A DNA stretch of 64,000 nt from Bog-756 sp963701325. Lineage in GTDB: Bacteria > Actinomycetota > Acidimicrobiia > Acidimicrobiales > RAAP-2. Below are positions 50,432 to 58,489 of the stretch, in pieces (positions within the stretch are counted from its first letter, which is position 1; every line of letters starts with the position of its first letter). The notes below the pieces were generated by a model that saw only the letters and a list, made by a program, of their open reading frames with translations, had not been told where the DNA came from and made no database searches. The stretch covers positions 1,612,001-1,676,000 of the forward strand of contig OY969604.1 in NCBI GenBank assembly GCA_963701325.1. The letters are read 5' to 3'. Made by a program: the position numbers and the translations under genes.

Positions 50432-51694
50432 ATGGCACCGACCGATCCGGGGGACTCAGGGAACCCGTTCCAATCGCTGCTCGGTGACCTCATGAACATG
50501 CTGGGGACCAACGCACCGGACCAGTGGGAGATGACCCGTTCGTTCGCCCTCAACGTGGCCACCGGCGGCGTGTCGCAGCCCAACGTCGAACCCATCGAGC
50601 GGATCCAGGTCGAGCAGCTGTCGCGGGTTGCCGAACTGAACGTGAGCGAGTCCACCGGCATGCCGGTCGCTCCCGACGGCCGGCGTCTCACCTGCGTCCC
50701 GGTCGGACGTGGCGATTGGACCCTCCGGGCCCTCGAGTCGTGGCGACCGCTGCTCGCCGCGATGGCCGCGCCGGGACAACCGCCGCCCGAATCGTCCGAG
50801 AAGGACTCCCCCGCTCCCGGCGACGCGATCGACCCCTTCGGTCCCGACCCCTCAGCGGGTCTCGCCGGGATGCTCGGGCAATGGGCCACGGCGATCGGGC
50901 CGATGTTCTTCGGGCTCCAGGTCGGCTCGGTGGTCGGGCACCTCTCCCAGCGCACGCTCGGGCAGTACCCCCTTGCGTTGCCATGGGCACCATCGGACGA
51001 GCTGCTCCTGGTGACCGCCAACATCACCGCCTTCGCCGAGGACTGGAGCCTGCCCGGCGAGGAGACCCTGCTCTGGGTCTGTGCCCGGGAGCTGGCCACC
51101 CACAGCGTGCTCAGCAGACCGTCCGTGCGGTCGCGGTTCGAGGAGCTCCTGCTGGCGATGGCCGAATCGTCGGCCGCCGCGCAGCAGAGCCTCGCCGGCC
51201 GGCTCCGCGGGCTCGTGGACCCCGCCGACCCGGACGCTGCGGCTGGCATGGACCTCGAGTCGCTCCAGGGGATGTTCGGCGACCCCGAGGAGCTGCTCGG
51301 TGAGCTGCTCACCCCTGAGTCCCGCCGGACCTCGGAGCAACTGACCTCCCTTGCCGTCGTGGTCGACGCCTACGCCGATCACATCGCGGCGGTGGTGGGC
51401 GAGAAGCTGGTCGGTACGCACGCACAGCTCGCCGAGGCCTGGTACAGACGACGGACGGAGCGGGGCAAGGGCGAGGAGGCGGCGGGCGCGCTGTTCGGCC
51501 TCGATCTCGACCAGGCACAGGTGGACCGCGGACGCGCCTTCGTGGCCGGGGTGGTCGAGCGTGCCGGGCACGACGCCCTGGCCAAGCTCTGGTCGCCCGC
51601 CCGGAACCTGCCCACGCCGCCGGAGGTGGACGCCCCCGGCCTCTGGTTGGAGCGGATCAGTCTGCCCGAACTGGAGGACCCGGCAGGGTCCTGA
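50432..51694 (+). CDS. DUF2342-like protein (zinc metalloprotease-like, F420-associated)
   Basis: This 420-residue helical protein resembles the DUF2342 family of actinobacteria, some members of which were named coenzyme F420 biosynthesis-associated proteins. Recognisable parts are the N-terminal NPFQSLLGDLMNML, the MFFGLQVGSVVGHLSQRTLGQY helix, LPWAPSDELLLVTANI, and the C-terminal LWSPARNLPTPPEVDAP. The expected HExxH in the following helix reads RELAT, so metal ligands seem lost. Activity is therefore doubtful. It follows the HtrA-like gene by ten bases and is probably co-transcribed with it. Confidence 0.72.
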   Translation: MAPTDPGDSGNPFQSLLGDLMNMLGTNAPDQWEMTRSFALNVATGGVSQPNVEPIERIQVEQLSRVAELNVSESTGMPVAPDGRRLTCVPVGRGDWTLRALESWRPLLAAMAAPGQPPPESSEKDSPAPGDAIDPFGPDPSAGLAGMLGQWATAIGPMFFGLQVGSVVGHLSQRTLGQYPLALPWAPSDELLLVTANITAFAEDWSLPGEETLLWVCARELATHSVLSRPSVRSRFEELLLAMAESSAAAQQSLAGRLRGLVDPADPDAAAGMDLESLQGMFGDPEELLGELLTPESRRTSEQLTSLAVVVDAYADHIAAVVGEKLVGTHAQLAEAWYRRRTERGKGEEAAGALFGLDLDQAQVDRGRAFVAGVVERAGHDALAKLWSPARNLPTPPEVDAPGLWLERISLPELEDPAGS

Positions 51695-51729
51695 CCGACG
51701 GCGCCCGCTCGGGGCCGCAGGTTGCCGGA

Positions 51730-52068
51730 TCAGGTCGGGGCGTCAGCGGCCACCTCGGCAGGGGCAGCTGGGAGCACGTCCTCCTCGGGGACACCGAGAT
51801 CCCACTCGAGCAGGATGTTCTCGCGCTCGGCGTCACGGATGACCCGCTCCCGGTTCCGTCGGTACTGCGGGTCGTGCGGGGGGAGCAGGACCAGCCGGGC
51901 GTTGGTGCGGCGACGGAACTCCTCGATGAGGGCGGGATCGCCGAAGTCGGACCGCACCTCCCAGTGCGGGGCGACCGGGCCGAGGTAGACGACCCGGACG
52001 TGGCCGACCGGGGGCTGCGGCTCCTGCTCCTCGTCCGGGAGGCTCGGATCGTCGGTGGCCGACATCAT
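51730..52068 (-). CDS. Conserved-looking hypothetical protein, 112 residues
   Basis: This small soluble protein has acidic, Pro-rich ends and a compact centre (GHVRVVYLGPVAPHWEVRSD, then a helix EEFRRRTNARLVLLPPHDPQ and a basic helix). A good AGGAGG site lies about ten bases upstream of ATG 52068. I do not recognise the family. It is convergent with the DUF2342-like gene and divergent from the WhiB gene at 52299. Confidence 0.65.
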   Translation of the reverse strand: MMSATDDPSLPDEEQEPQPPVGHVRVVYLGPVAPHWEVRSDFGDPALIEEFRRRTNARLVLLPPHDPQYRRNRERVIRDAERENILLEWDLGVPEEDVLPAAPAEVAADAPT

Positions 52069-52298
52069 GACAATTGTTCCTCCTGGGGCGGTCGCGGCAC
52101 ATGATCCTAGGCGCCCAGATCCATAGATAAGAACGCCCTGGTGCCCGATAAGAATATCGTGAGGAAACCGTCAATACCGGCCGATTTACGCCAGCTCGAG
52201 GCCATCGGATGCGACACTGGCAGTGGAACGGATGACGGCGGCGCACAGACACCTCCGAGGTCGGCCCCCGTACCATCCCCGATATCGACGGAGGCACC

Positions 52299-52541
52299 AT
52301 GGACACCGATTGGATGAGCGAAGGGAAGTGCAAAGACCTCTCTCCGACCATCTTCTTCCCGAGTGACGGGGTCGGGGTGCAGGAGGCCCAGCGCATCTGT
52401 GCCGAGTGCCCGGTCGCCGATGCCTGCCTCGAGTACGCGCTCGAGGAACGGGTCGACCACGGCGTGTGGGGTGGGAAGTCCGAACGCGAGCGTCGGCGCA
52501 TCCTCCGGCGGCGACGGATCGCACGCACCGTTTCGGTCTGA
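52299..52541 (+). CDS. WhiB-family iron-sulfur transcriptional regulator (80 residues)
   Basis: This 80-residue protein has the four WhiB cysteines (C11, C34, C37, C43) that bind a [4Fe-4S] cluster, the GVWGGKSE turn and a basic C-terminal helix (RERRRILRRRR) for DNA contact. WhiB proteins act with the primary sigma factor in redox response, development or division. GGAGG lies five bases upstream of the ATG. The 230-base gap upstream is relatively AT-rich. The subclass cannot be assigned. Confidence 0.92.
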   Translation: MDTDWMSEGKCKDLSPTIFFPSDGVGVQEAQRICAECPVADACLEYALEERVDHGVWGGKSERERRRILRRRRIARTVSV

Positions 52542-52572
52542 GACCGGCCGAGCCGCGATCCTCCGGCCGGAT

Positions 52573-53442
52573 GTGTCCGATACCGGGCCGCTCGCCGAGT
52601 GCGTGGCCAACATCAGCGAGGGACGTGACCACGCCGTCATCGATGCGGTGTGCCGGGCAGGCCGGGACCGGGTCCTCGACGTACACACCGACCCGGAGCA
52701 CAACCGCACCGTCCTGACCCTCGGCGGACCGCTCGCCGACGTGGAGGACGCAGCACGCGCGATCACCACCGAGGCAGTCGCCCGCATCGATCTCTCGCGC
52801 CACCGAGGGATCCATCCCCGACTCGGAGCTGTCGATGTCGTCCCCTTCGTCCCGCTCTCCGGATCCGTTGCGACCCTATGGGAGTCGGTGGTGGCCACGC
52901 GTGACGCCTTCGCCCGGTGGTCCGGTGACGCACTCGGGGTGCCCTGCTTCCTCTACGGACCCGAGCGGTCACTGCCCGAGGTCCGGCGCGACGCGTTCGA
53001 CGCCCTGTTCCCGGACTTCGGTCCGCGGGCACCGCACCCGACGGCGGGCGCCACGGCGGTCGGAGCCCGACCGGTACTGGTGGCCTACAACGTCTGGATC
53101 GGCGGGCTTCCCGGACGAACGGACTCGACGTCGGTCGTCGAGGTCGCCCGCGAGCTCGCCGCCTCCCTCCGAGGGCCCGGCGTGCGCGCCCTCGGACTGG
53201 CCGTCGCCACCGGTGGACAGGTGAGCTGCAACCTCACCGACCCCACCCGGGTCACACCTGCCGCGATCTACGACGCGGTGGCCGAAGGAGTCGCCCGCCG
53301 CGGGTGCACGATCCTCCGGGCGGAGCTGGTCGGCCTCGTCCCCTCGGCCGTCCTCGACGCCGTGCCGCGCCACCGGTGGGCCGAGCTCGACCTGCGGGCC
53401 GAGGACACGATCGAATCCCGCCTCGCACGACGCGGGGACTGA
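52573..53442 (+). CDS. Glutamate formiminotransferase
   Basis: This 289-residue protein matches the formiminotransferase domain of FTCD: CVANISEGRD near the N terminus, then VLDVHTDPEHNRTVLTLGG, HRGIHPRLGAVDVVPFVPL and VAYNVWI. It transfers a formimino group from N-formimino-glutamate to tetrahydrofolate during histidine breakdown, or works in one-carbon metabolism. No cyclodeaminase domain is present. The start is GTG 52573, 31 bases after the WhiB gene. Confidence 0.85.
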   Translation: MSDTGPLAECVANISEGRDHAVIDAVCRAGRDRVLDVHTDPEHNRTVLTLGGPLADVEDAARAITTEAVARIDLSRHRGIHPRLGAVDVVPFVPLSGSVATLWESVVATRDAFARWSGDALGVPCFLYGPERSLPEVRRDAFDALFPDFGPRAPHPTAGATAVGARPVLVAYNVWIGGLPGRTDSTSVVEVARELAASLRGPGVRALGLAVATGGQVSCNLTDPTRVTPAAIYDAVAEGVARRGCTILRAELVGLVPSAVLDAVPRHRWAELDLRAEDTIESRLARRGD

Positions 53443-53450
53443 CGCCCCGC
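53432..53450. terminator. Candidate hairpin between convergent genes
   Basis: GCGGGG (53432-53437) pairs with CCCCGC (53445-53450) around a 7-base loop. It overlaps the formiminotransferase stop and lies 13 bases before the end of the convergent whiB gene. There is no strong T tract. Confidence 0.35.
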
Positions 53451-53463
53451 CACCCGGTCCTGC

Positions 53464-53742
53464 TCAGGAGGCGCTGGCCGCTCTCCGCTGCAGCGCACGC
53501 TGACGACGCAACCGCCGCCGCTCACGCTCGGACAGCCCGCCCCAGATGCCGAACTTCTCGCCGTTGGCCAGCGCGTACTCGAGGCAGTCCTCGCGGACCA
53601 CGCACCCCCGGCACACTTCCTTCGCCTCGCGGGTGGACGCCCCCCGCTCGGGGAAGAAGAGGTCCGGGTCCACCCCCATGCAATTCGCCTTCGTCTGCCA
53701 TGTCCGTTCTCGGGGCCCGTACATCAATGACACCATGTCCAT
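53464..53742 (-). CDS. WhiB2-like iron-sulfur regulator
   Basis: This 92-residue WhiB protein has cluster cysteines C21, C44, C47 and C53, the FGIWGGLSERERRRLRR motif and the DPDLFFPERGASTREAK segment typical of WhiB2/WhmD, a regulator of septation in mycobacteria and sporulating actinomycetes. ATG 53742 has GGAGG about ten bases upstream. The frame is open 31 codons further, but that part lacks WhiB features. TGTAACTACA, a small palindrome near 53811, lies in the upstream region. Confidence 0.9.
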   Translation of the reverse strand: MDMVSLMYGPRERTWQTKANCMGVDPDLFFPERGASTREAKEVCRGCVVREDCLEYALANGEKFGIWGGLSERERRRLRRQRALQRRAASAS

Positions 53743-53922
53743 CGACAGACCTCCCTCCCACTCATCCACACGATCCGGCACCATTCGTACGCGTCCGCAT
53801 GGCACGGCTGTAACTACAGATATGTCATCCTTCACTATCGCGGCCGGAAACGCAAGAAAAAACCGCTTGTGAACGAAAGCGCAAGGACACCAGAGGCCGC
53901 CGCCGGTGCGTCCGGTGGGGGG

Positions 53923-55956
53923 TCAGCCGGCCCGTCGGCCCCGCGACCGGACGGTCGTCTTGTGGTTGAGGAAGTCGATGAGCACGTAGTCGCCGAGCTC
54001 GTCCGGCGACGTCGCAAAGGTGCGGCCCCGGTTGATCCGCGAGAGCTGGTCGATGAATCCCCAGAGGCCCCTGTCCGGGTCGAGCAGGAAGGTGTTGATG
54101 GTGATCCCCGCCTTCGTGCACCGCAGCACCTCGGCGAGGGTGAGCTCGAGCGTCTCGGGGACCGGCGGGTAATTGAACGACACGTCGTAGCCCAGACCAC
54201 CGTCGTAGGGGACGATGTCCGCGGTGGGTTCTCCGTCGGTCACCAGGATGATCTGCTTGGTCCCCTGCTGATGGGCGAGCAGCTTGCGGGCGAGCATGAG
54301 TCCGTGCTGCAGGTTGGTGCCGTAGACGTAGTCCCAGCTGACCGTCGGCAGGTCCTCGGGTTCGATCTCGCGTGCGACTTCGGAGAAGCCCACCAGACCC
54401 AGGTAGTCGCGCGGGAAGCGCGACGTGATGAGCGTGTGGAGGGCCATCGCCATCTTCTTCGCCGGGACGAAGTTGTCGCGCATCGGCATCGACAGCGAGA
54501 GGTCGAGCAGCAGCACGGTCGCCGACCGGGTCAGGGCTTCGGTCTCGACCAACTCGAAGTCGTCCGGGTGCAGGCGCACCGGCAGCCCGCTCCCCGCCCG
54601 CCGCACCGCGTTGTGCACGGTCCGGGAGAGGTCGAGGTTGAACGGGTCCCCGAACTCGTAGGGCTTGGTGGTCTCCTCACGGTCATGACCGGTCCCGGTC
54701 CAGGTCGTTGCGTGCGTACCGACCCGGTCCTTGGTCAACTGCGAGAACAGGTCGGACAGGGCCTGTTGACCCATGCGGCGGATCCCCTTCGCGGTGAGCT
54801 CGAACCGGCCCTCACGCTGGTCGATGAGGCCTGCCTCCTCGAGCTGCTTGGCCAGTGACGCCAGCCGCTCGAGCGAGCGTGCGGCGTCGTCCCCGAGGTG
54901 CCGGGCCACCTTGTCGAGGTCGACCTCGGAGAGCGCCGCCGGCGAGTTGGCAGAGCGCAGGAAGGACTCGAGTTCGTCGAGGTCGCGTAGCCGGCCGGCT
55001 GCGTCGGTGGCCTCGCCCATCCCCATCGGGTCGTCACCCCGGAACCGGTACCGCTGCTCCCATCCGGCATCGGGGAAGGCCCGCTGGAGGTTGCCGGCGA
55101 GCCGGTCGACCTGCCAGCGAAGGTCCATGTCCTCGAGGAGCGACTCGGCGAGGCCCTGGAGCTGCGAGCGCTGCTCAGGGGACATCGAATTCCACATGGC
55201 CTGCGCCGCGGCCATCCGGGCGGCCAGCTGTTCGAGCAACTCGTCCAGCGTCTTCGGATCCCCGGGGAAGAGGTCCCCGAACTGCTCCATGAACGACTCG
55301 AACGAGGGGTCGAGCGGCTGACCGTCCTCGCGCTGCTCGATCATCCGGTTGAGTGCGTCGAAGGCCTGCCGCATGTGCTCGAGCTGGGCCGGGTCGGGGT
55401 TGGTGAGCGCCTCGGACATCTGGTCGAAGTAGGTCTTGGCCACCTCCTGGCGCAGCCGCTCCATGAGCTCCTCGAAGTGCTCGCGGGCCTCGGAGGAGAC
55501 GAACTCGTAGCTCTGCAGGCCCCGCACGGTGCCGGCAAGATCGTTGGGTAGGAGATCGAGCTGCATCCGACGCTCCGTCGCGACCTGGTCGGTGACCTCC
55601 TGGCGGCGCTGGTCACCCGAAGCGCGTGCCTCGGATTCGAGTCGCTCGATGCCGAGCCGCTCCTCGGCGAGCACCTCCTGGAGCTCTTCGGCCACCTCGC
55701 TGTAGGCACCGCCCAGGTCACCGCTGTCGAGCTGCTCTTCGCGCTCGAGCCGTAGCTCGTCGAGGAGCTCGCGCAGTCCCTGAACCCGCTCGCCATCGGG
55801 GGTCTGCCAGCCCCGGTTGAGCATGCGCTGGAGCGCTTCGTGCAGGTCGCCGTTGGCCAGCAGGTCGTCGGTCAGCTGCGAGAGGACGGCGTCGGCGTCG
55901 TCGGCAAGCGACTCCTGGGAGCCGTCCCACCGCCGGTAGTCGAACCGCCAGGTCAT
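53923..55956 (-). CDS. VWA-domain protein, partner of a MoxR ATPase
   Basis: This 677-residue protein has a long helical N-terminal region with coiled coil (about 60-230) and a C-terminal von Willebrand A domain. The metal-site motif D485-L-S-L-S489 and downstream LVTDGEPT are intact. Such proteins work with MoxR AAA+ ATPases as metal-inserting or remodelling chaperones; the client is unknown. Its ATG overlaps the stop of the MoxR gene (TGA/ATG at 55953-55956), so the two are coupled. Confidence 0.85.
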   Translation of the reverse strand: MTWRFDYRRWDGSQESLADDADAVLSQLTDDLLANGDLHEALQRMLNRGWQTPDGERVQGLRELLDELRLEREEQLDSGDLGGAYSEVAEELQEVLAEERLGIERLESEARASGDQRRQEVTDQVATERRMQLDLLPNDLAGTVRGLQSYEFVSSEAREHFEELMERLRQEVAKTYFDQMSEALTNPDPAQLEHMRQAFDALNRMIEQREDGQPLDPSFESFMEQFGDLFPGDPKTLDELLEQLAARMAAAQAMWNSMSPEQRSQLQGLAESLLEDMDLRWQVDRLAGNLQRAFPDAGWEQRYRFRGDDPMGMGEATDAAGRLRDLDELESFLRSANSPAALSEVDLDKVARHLGDDAARSLERLASLAKQLEEAGLIDQREGRFELTAKGIRRMGQQALSDLFSQLTKDRVGTHATTWTGTGHDREETTKPYEFGDPFNLDLSRTVHNAVRRAGSGLPVRLHPDDFELVETEALTRSATVLLLDLSLSMPMRDNFVPAKKMAMALHTLITSRFPRDYLGLVGFSEVAREIEPEDLPTVSWDYVYGTNLQHGLMLARKLLAHQQGTKQIILVTDGEPTADIVPYDGGLGYDVSFNYPPVPETLELTLAEVLRCTKAGITINTFLLDPDRGLWGFIDQLSRINRGRTFATSPDELGDYVLIDFLNHKTTVRSRGRRAG

Positions 55957-57431
55957 CCCCGGCCCCGATAGGTCGCCCGGGACCCGGCGGCCTCCTTGTT
56001 GAGCCGCTTGGTCAGGTGGAGACCCTCGAGCAGGAACTCGACCGCGCTCGCCACCAGGGCGGGGTCCTCGGAGCCTCCGGTGAGAGCCAGGACCGGCGCC
56101 GAGAGCGCCGGCATCTGGGCGAGGGTACCGGCATAAGCGTCCGACGGGAGGTCGTCGCCCGCGTGCACCACGGTGTCCTCGGTGAAGGCGCCCACCACCG
56201 CCTGCGGCTCGGCCAGGTGCACCCGGCGGCGGAAGACCAGCAACACCGCGGCAGACACCAGCTGGGAGAGGATCAACCCGTCGCGGCCCTCCTCCAACGA
56301 CTCGATCTCGATCTTGCCCTGGGTCGACGAGACGAGGGACTGGAGGTCGGAGATCCGGGGGACGGCCTCCGACTCGCCGTTGCGCAGGGCCCGGCGGGTG
56401 GCGTTGGCCACCAAGGTCTCGTAGTTGGCGATGGTGAGGCGCACCGACACGCCGGAGCGCTGGTTCAGGTGGGGGCTCTGGCGGGCCAGCTGGCTGAGCT
56501 CGGCGACCACCTCGGCCATGAACGCGGGGATCTCCACCTGCGGCAGGCCGGGCGGGTGCTCGGTCCCGCTCCCCCCGGGCAGGTCGGCCTCGAGCTCGGC
56601 GATACGCAGCTCGGTCGCCGCATCCGGCGGGTAGTGGGTCCGGATCTGTGCGCCGAACCGGTCCTTGAGCGGGGTGATGATCCGCCCGCGATTGGTGTAG
56701 TCCTCCGGGTTGGCAGTTGCCACCAGCAGGATGTCGAGCGGGAGGCGCACCCGGTGGCCGCGGATCTGCACGTCGCGCTCCTCGAGCACGTTGAGCAGGC
56801 CGACCTGGATCCGCTCGGCCAGGTCGGGGAGCTCGTTGATCGCGAAGATGCCCCGGTTGACCCGCGGGACCAGGCCGTAGTGGATGGTCAGCTCGTCGGA
56901 GAGGTACCGACCTTCGGCCACCCGGATCGGATCGACTTCGCCGATGAGGTCGGCGACCGAGGTGTCGGGCGTCGCCAGCTTCTCCCCGTATCGCTCGCTG
57001 CGATGGACCCATGCCACCGGCAGATCATCGCCCGACTCCGCAGCCAGGTCCCTGGCGAACCGAGAGACCGGGTGGTACGGATCGTCGTTGATCTCGGAGT
57101 GCGCGACGATCGGGAGCCATTCGTCGAGCAGACCCACCAGCGCGCGGATGATGCGGGTCTTGGCCTGGCCCCGCTCGCCGAGCAGGATGAGGTCGTGCCC
57201 GGCGAGCACCGCATTCTCGAGCTGGGGAAGGACGGTGTCCTCGAAGCCCAGCACGCCGGTGACCAGGGGCTCTCCGGCCGCGATCCTCGCCGAGGCGTTG
57301 CGCCGGATCTCGTCGGCCACCGAGAGCGGGGTCCAGCCGGCCTGGCGCAGCCCGCCCAGGCTGCTGATGTCGGGGGGCGGGGTCCGCCGGATCGTGGGGT
57401 CGAGGGGTGCAGCGTGCTCCTGGGTGGTCAT
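55953..57431 (-). CDS. MoxR-like AAA+ ATPase
   Basis: This 492-residue ATPase has Walker A G85-E-R-G-Q-A-K91-T92, a Walker B/ATEDY-like region (GIFAINELPDLAERIQ), an arginine-finger region, and the TANPEDYTNRGRIITPLKDRFG sensor block of magnesium-chelatase/MoxR-type AAA+ enzymes. It probably remodels a client complex together with the VWA protein encoded downstream. The two-gene unit is divergent from the sdh operon. Confidence 0.87.
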   Translation of the reverse strand: MTTQEHAAPLDPTIRRTPPPDISSLGGLRQAGWTPLSVADEIRRNASARIAAGEPLVTGVLGFEDTVLPQLENAVLAGHDLILLGERGQAKTRIIRALVGLLDEWLPIVAHSEINDDPYHPVSRFARDLAAESGDDLPVAWVHRSERYGEKLATPDTSVADLIGEVDPIRVAEGRYLSDELTIHYGLVPRVNRGIFAINELPDLAERIQVGLLNVLEERDVQIRGHRVRLPLDILLVATANPEDYTNRGRIITPLKDRFGAQIRTHYPPDAATELRIAELEADLPGGSGTEHPPGLPQVEIPAFMAEVVAELSQLARQSPHLNQRSGVSVRLTIANYETLVANATRRALRNGESEAVPRISDLQSLVSSTQGKIEIESLEEGRDGLILSQLVSAAVLLVFRRRVHLAEPQAVVGAFTEDTVVHAGDDLPSDAYAGTLAQMPALSAPVLALTGGSEDPALVASAVEFLLEGLHLTKRLNKEAAGSRATYRGRG

Positions 57432-57651
57432 GCTCCGAGCCTATGCGTGGAGGCCGGACCATGATGGTCGACGGGCGACCCGGGAGCCGTACTTGCGTTT
57501 TTTCCGCACGGGGTCCCGAGTGATGGAAAGATGATGCTCCGTCTGCGCTCGTGCCCTGGGCTACGCGCGCGGTGGAGGAGCGTTCGGACGGGCCGTGGGC
57601 CGGCATGGGCTGCGTGCGGTGGCACACCGGACCTGATCAGGGAGAGATGCA

Positions 57652-58476
57652 TTGACGACGTTGGAGGAGGCGGCAGGTACCCCGGTCGTTCTGGGAGGCG
57701 TCCGGGGGGGTCCCGACGTCCCCACCCTGCGCACCGACCGCTACTGGGTACAGCCGGTGGTCACCGTCGTGGTGCTCACCGCATTCGTCGCCTACGCCAG
57801 TTGGGCCGCTTTCGTGAACAAGAACTACTACGCCGGGGCCTCGCTCAACCGAGACCTCATCTCGCCGTTCTACTCGCCCTGCCTCACCGAGAGCTGCGTG
57901 CCGGGCAGCCATCCCTCGACCGTGATCACCTGGTGGGCGATCTCGCCGGCACTGCTCATCCTCATCTTCCCGTTGGGATTCCGGATGACCTGCTACTACT
58001 ACCGCAAGGCCTACTACCGATCCTTCTGGCTCGCGCCGCCGGCGTGTGCGGTCTCCGACACCCACGGCTCCTACTCCGGCGAGTCCCGGTTCCCCCTCCT
58101 ACTCCAGAACGTGCACCGCTACTTCTTCTACTTCGGTCTCGTCTTCAACGTCATCCTCACCATCGACGCGGTGGTCGCCTTCCGCCAGCCCGGCGTCGGG
58201 CTCGGGTTCAGTGTCGGTACCGCGGTGCTCATCGTGAACGCTGTGCTGCTGTGGCTCTACTCGCTGAGCTGCCATGCCTGCCGGCACCTCTGCGGCGGTG
58301 GGCTCAAGCAGTTCTCCAGCGCGCCGATCCGCCACCGGATCTGGAAGGCGCTCACCCCGCTCAACGGGAAGCACATGGTCTTCGCGTGGATGAGCCTCGT
58401 GTTCGTCGCCTTCACCGACCTCTACGTGCGGTTGGTGGCCAGCGGGACGATCCACGACTACGGCTTCCACTTCTAG
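57652..58476 (+). CDS. Succinate dehydrogenase membrane anchor, Sdh1 type
   Basis: This 274-residue protein with five or so transmembrane helices sits directly upstream of sdhA and sdhB. Its length and pattern (TDRYWVQPVVTVVVLTAFVA; FRMTCYYYRKAYYRSFW; LSCHACRHLCGGG; HMVFAWMSLVFVAFTDLYVR) match the single-subunit anchor of the mycobacterial Sdh1 operon. Conserved His residues may coordinate haem or quinone. The TTG start at 57652 is supported by GGGAGAG about six bases upstream. Confidence 0.83.
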   Translation: MTTLEEAAGTPVVLGGVRGGPDVPTLRTDRYWVQPVVTVVVLTAFVAYASWAAFVNKNYYAGASLNRDLISPFYSPCLTESCVPGSHPSTVITWWAISPALLILIFPLGFRMTCYYYRKAYYRSFWLAPPACAVSDTHGSYSGESRFPLLLQNVHRYFFYFGLVFNVILTIDAVVAFRQPGVGLGFSVGTAVLIVNAVLLWLYSLSCHACRHLCGGGLKQFSSAPIRHRIWKALTPLNGKHMVFAWMSLVFVAFTDLYVRLVASGTIHDYGFHF

Positions 58477-58489
58477 GAGGAGAGGAACC

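Noticed and set aside
56016..57464. A 482-codon plus-strand frame opposite the MoxR gene
   Set aside because: A shadow frame without domains; the MoxR Walker and sensor motifs on the minus strand are unambiguous.
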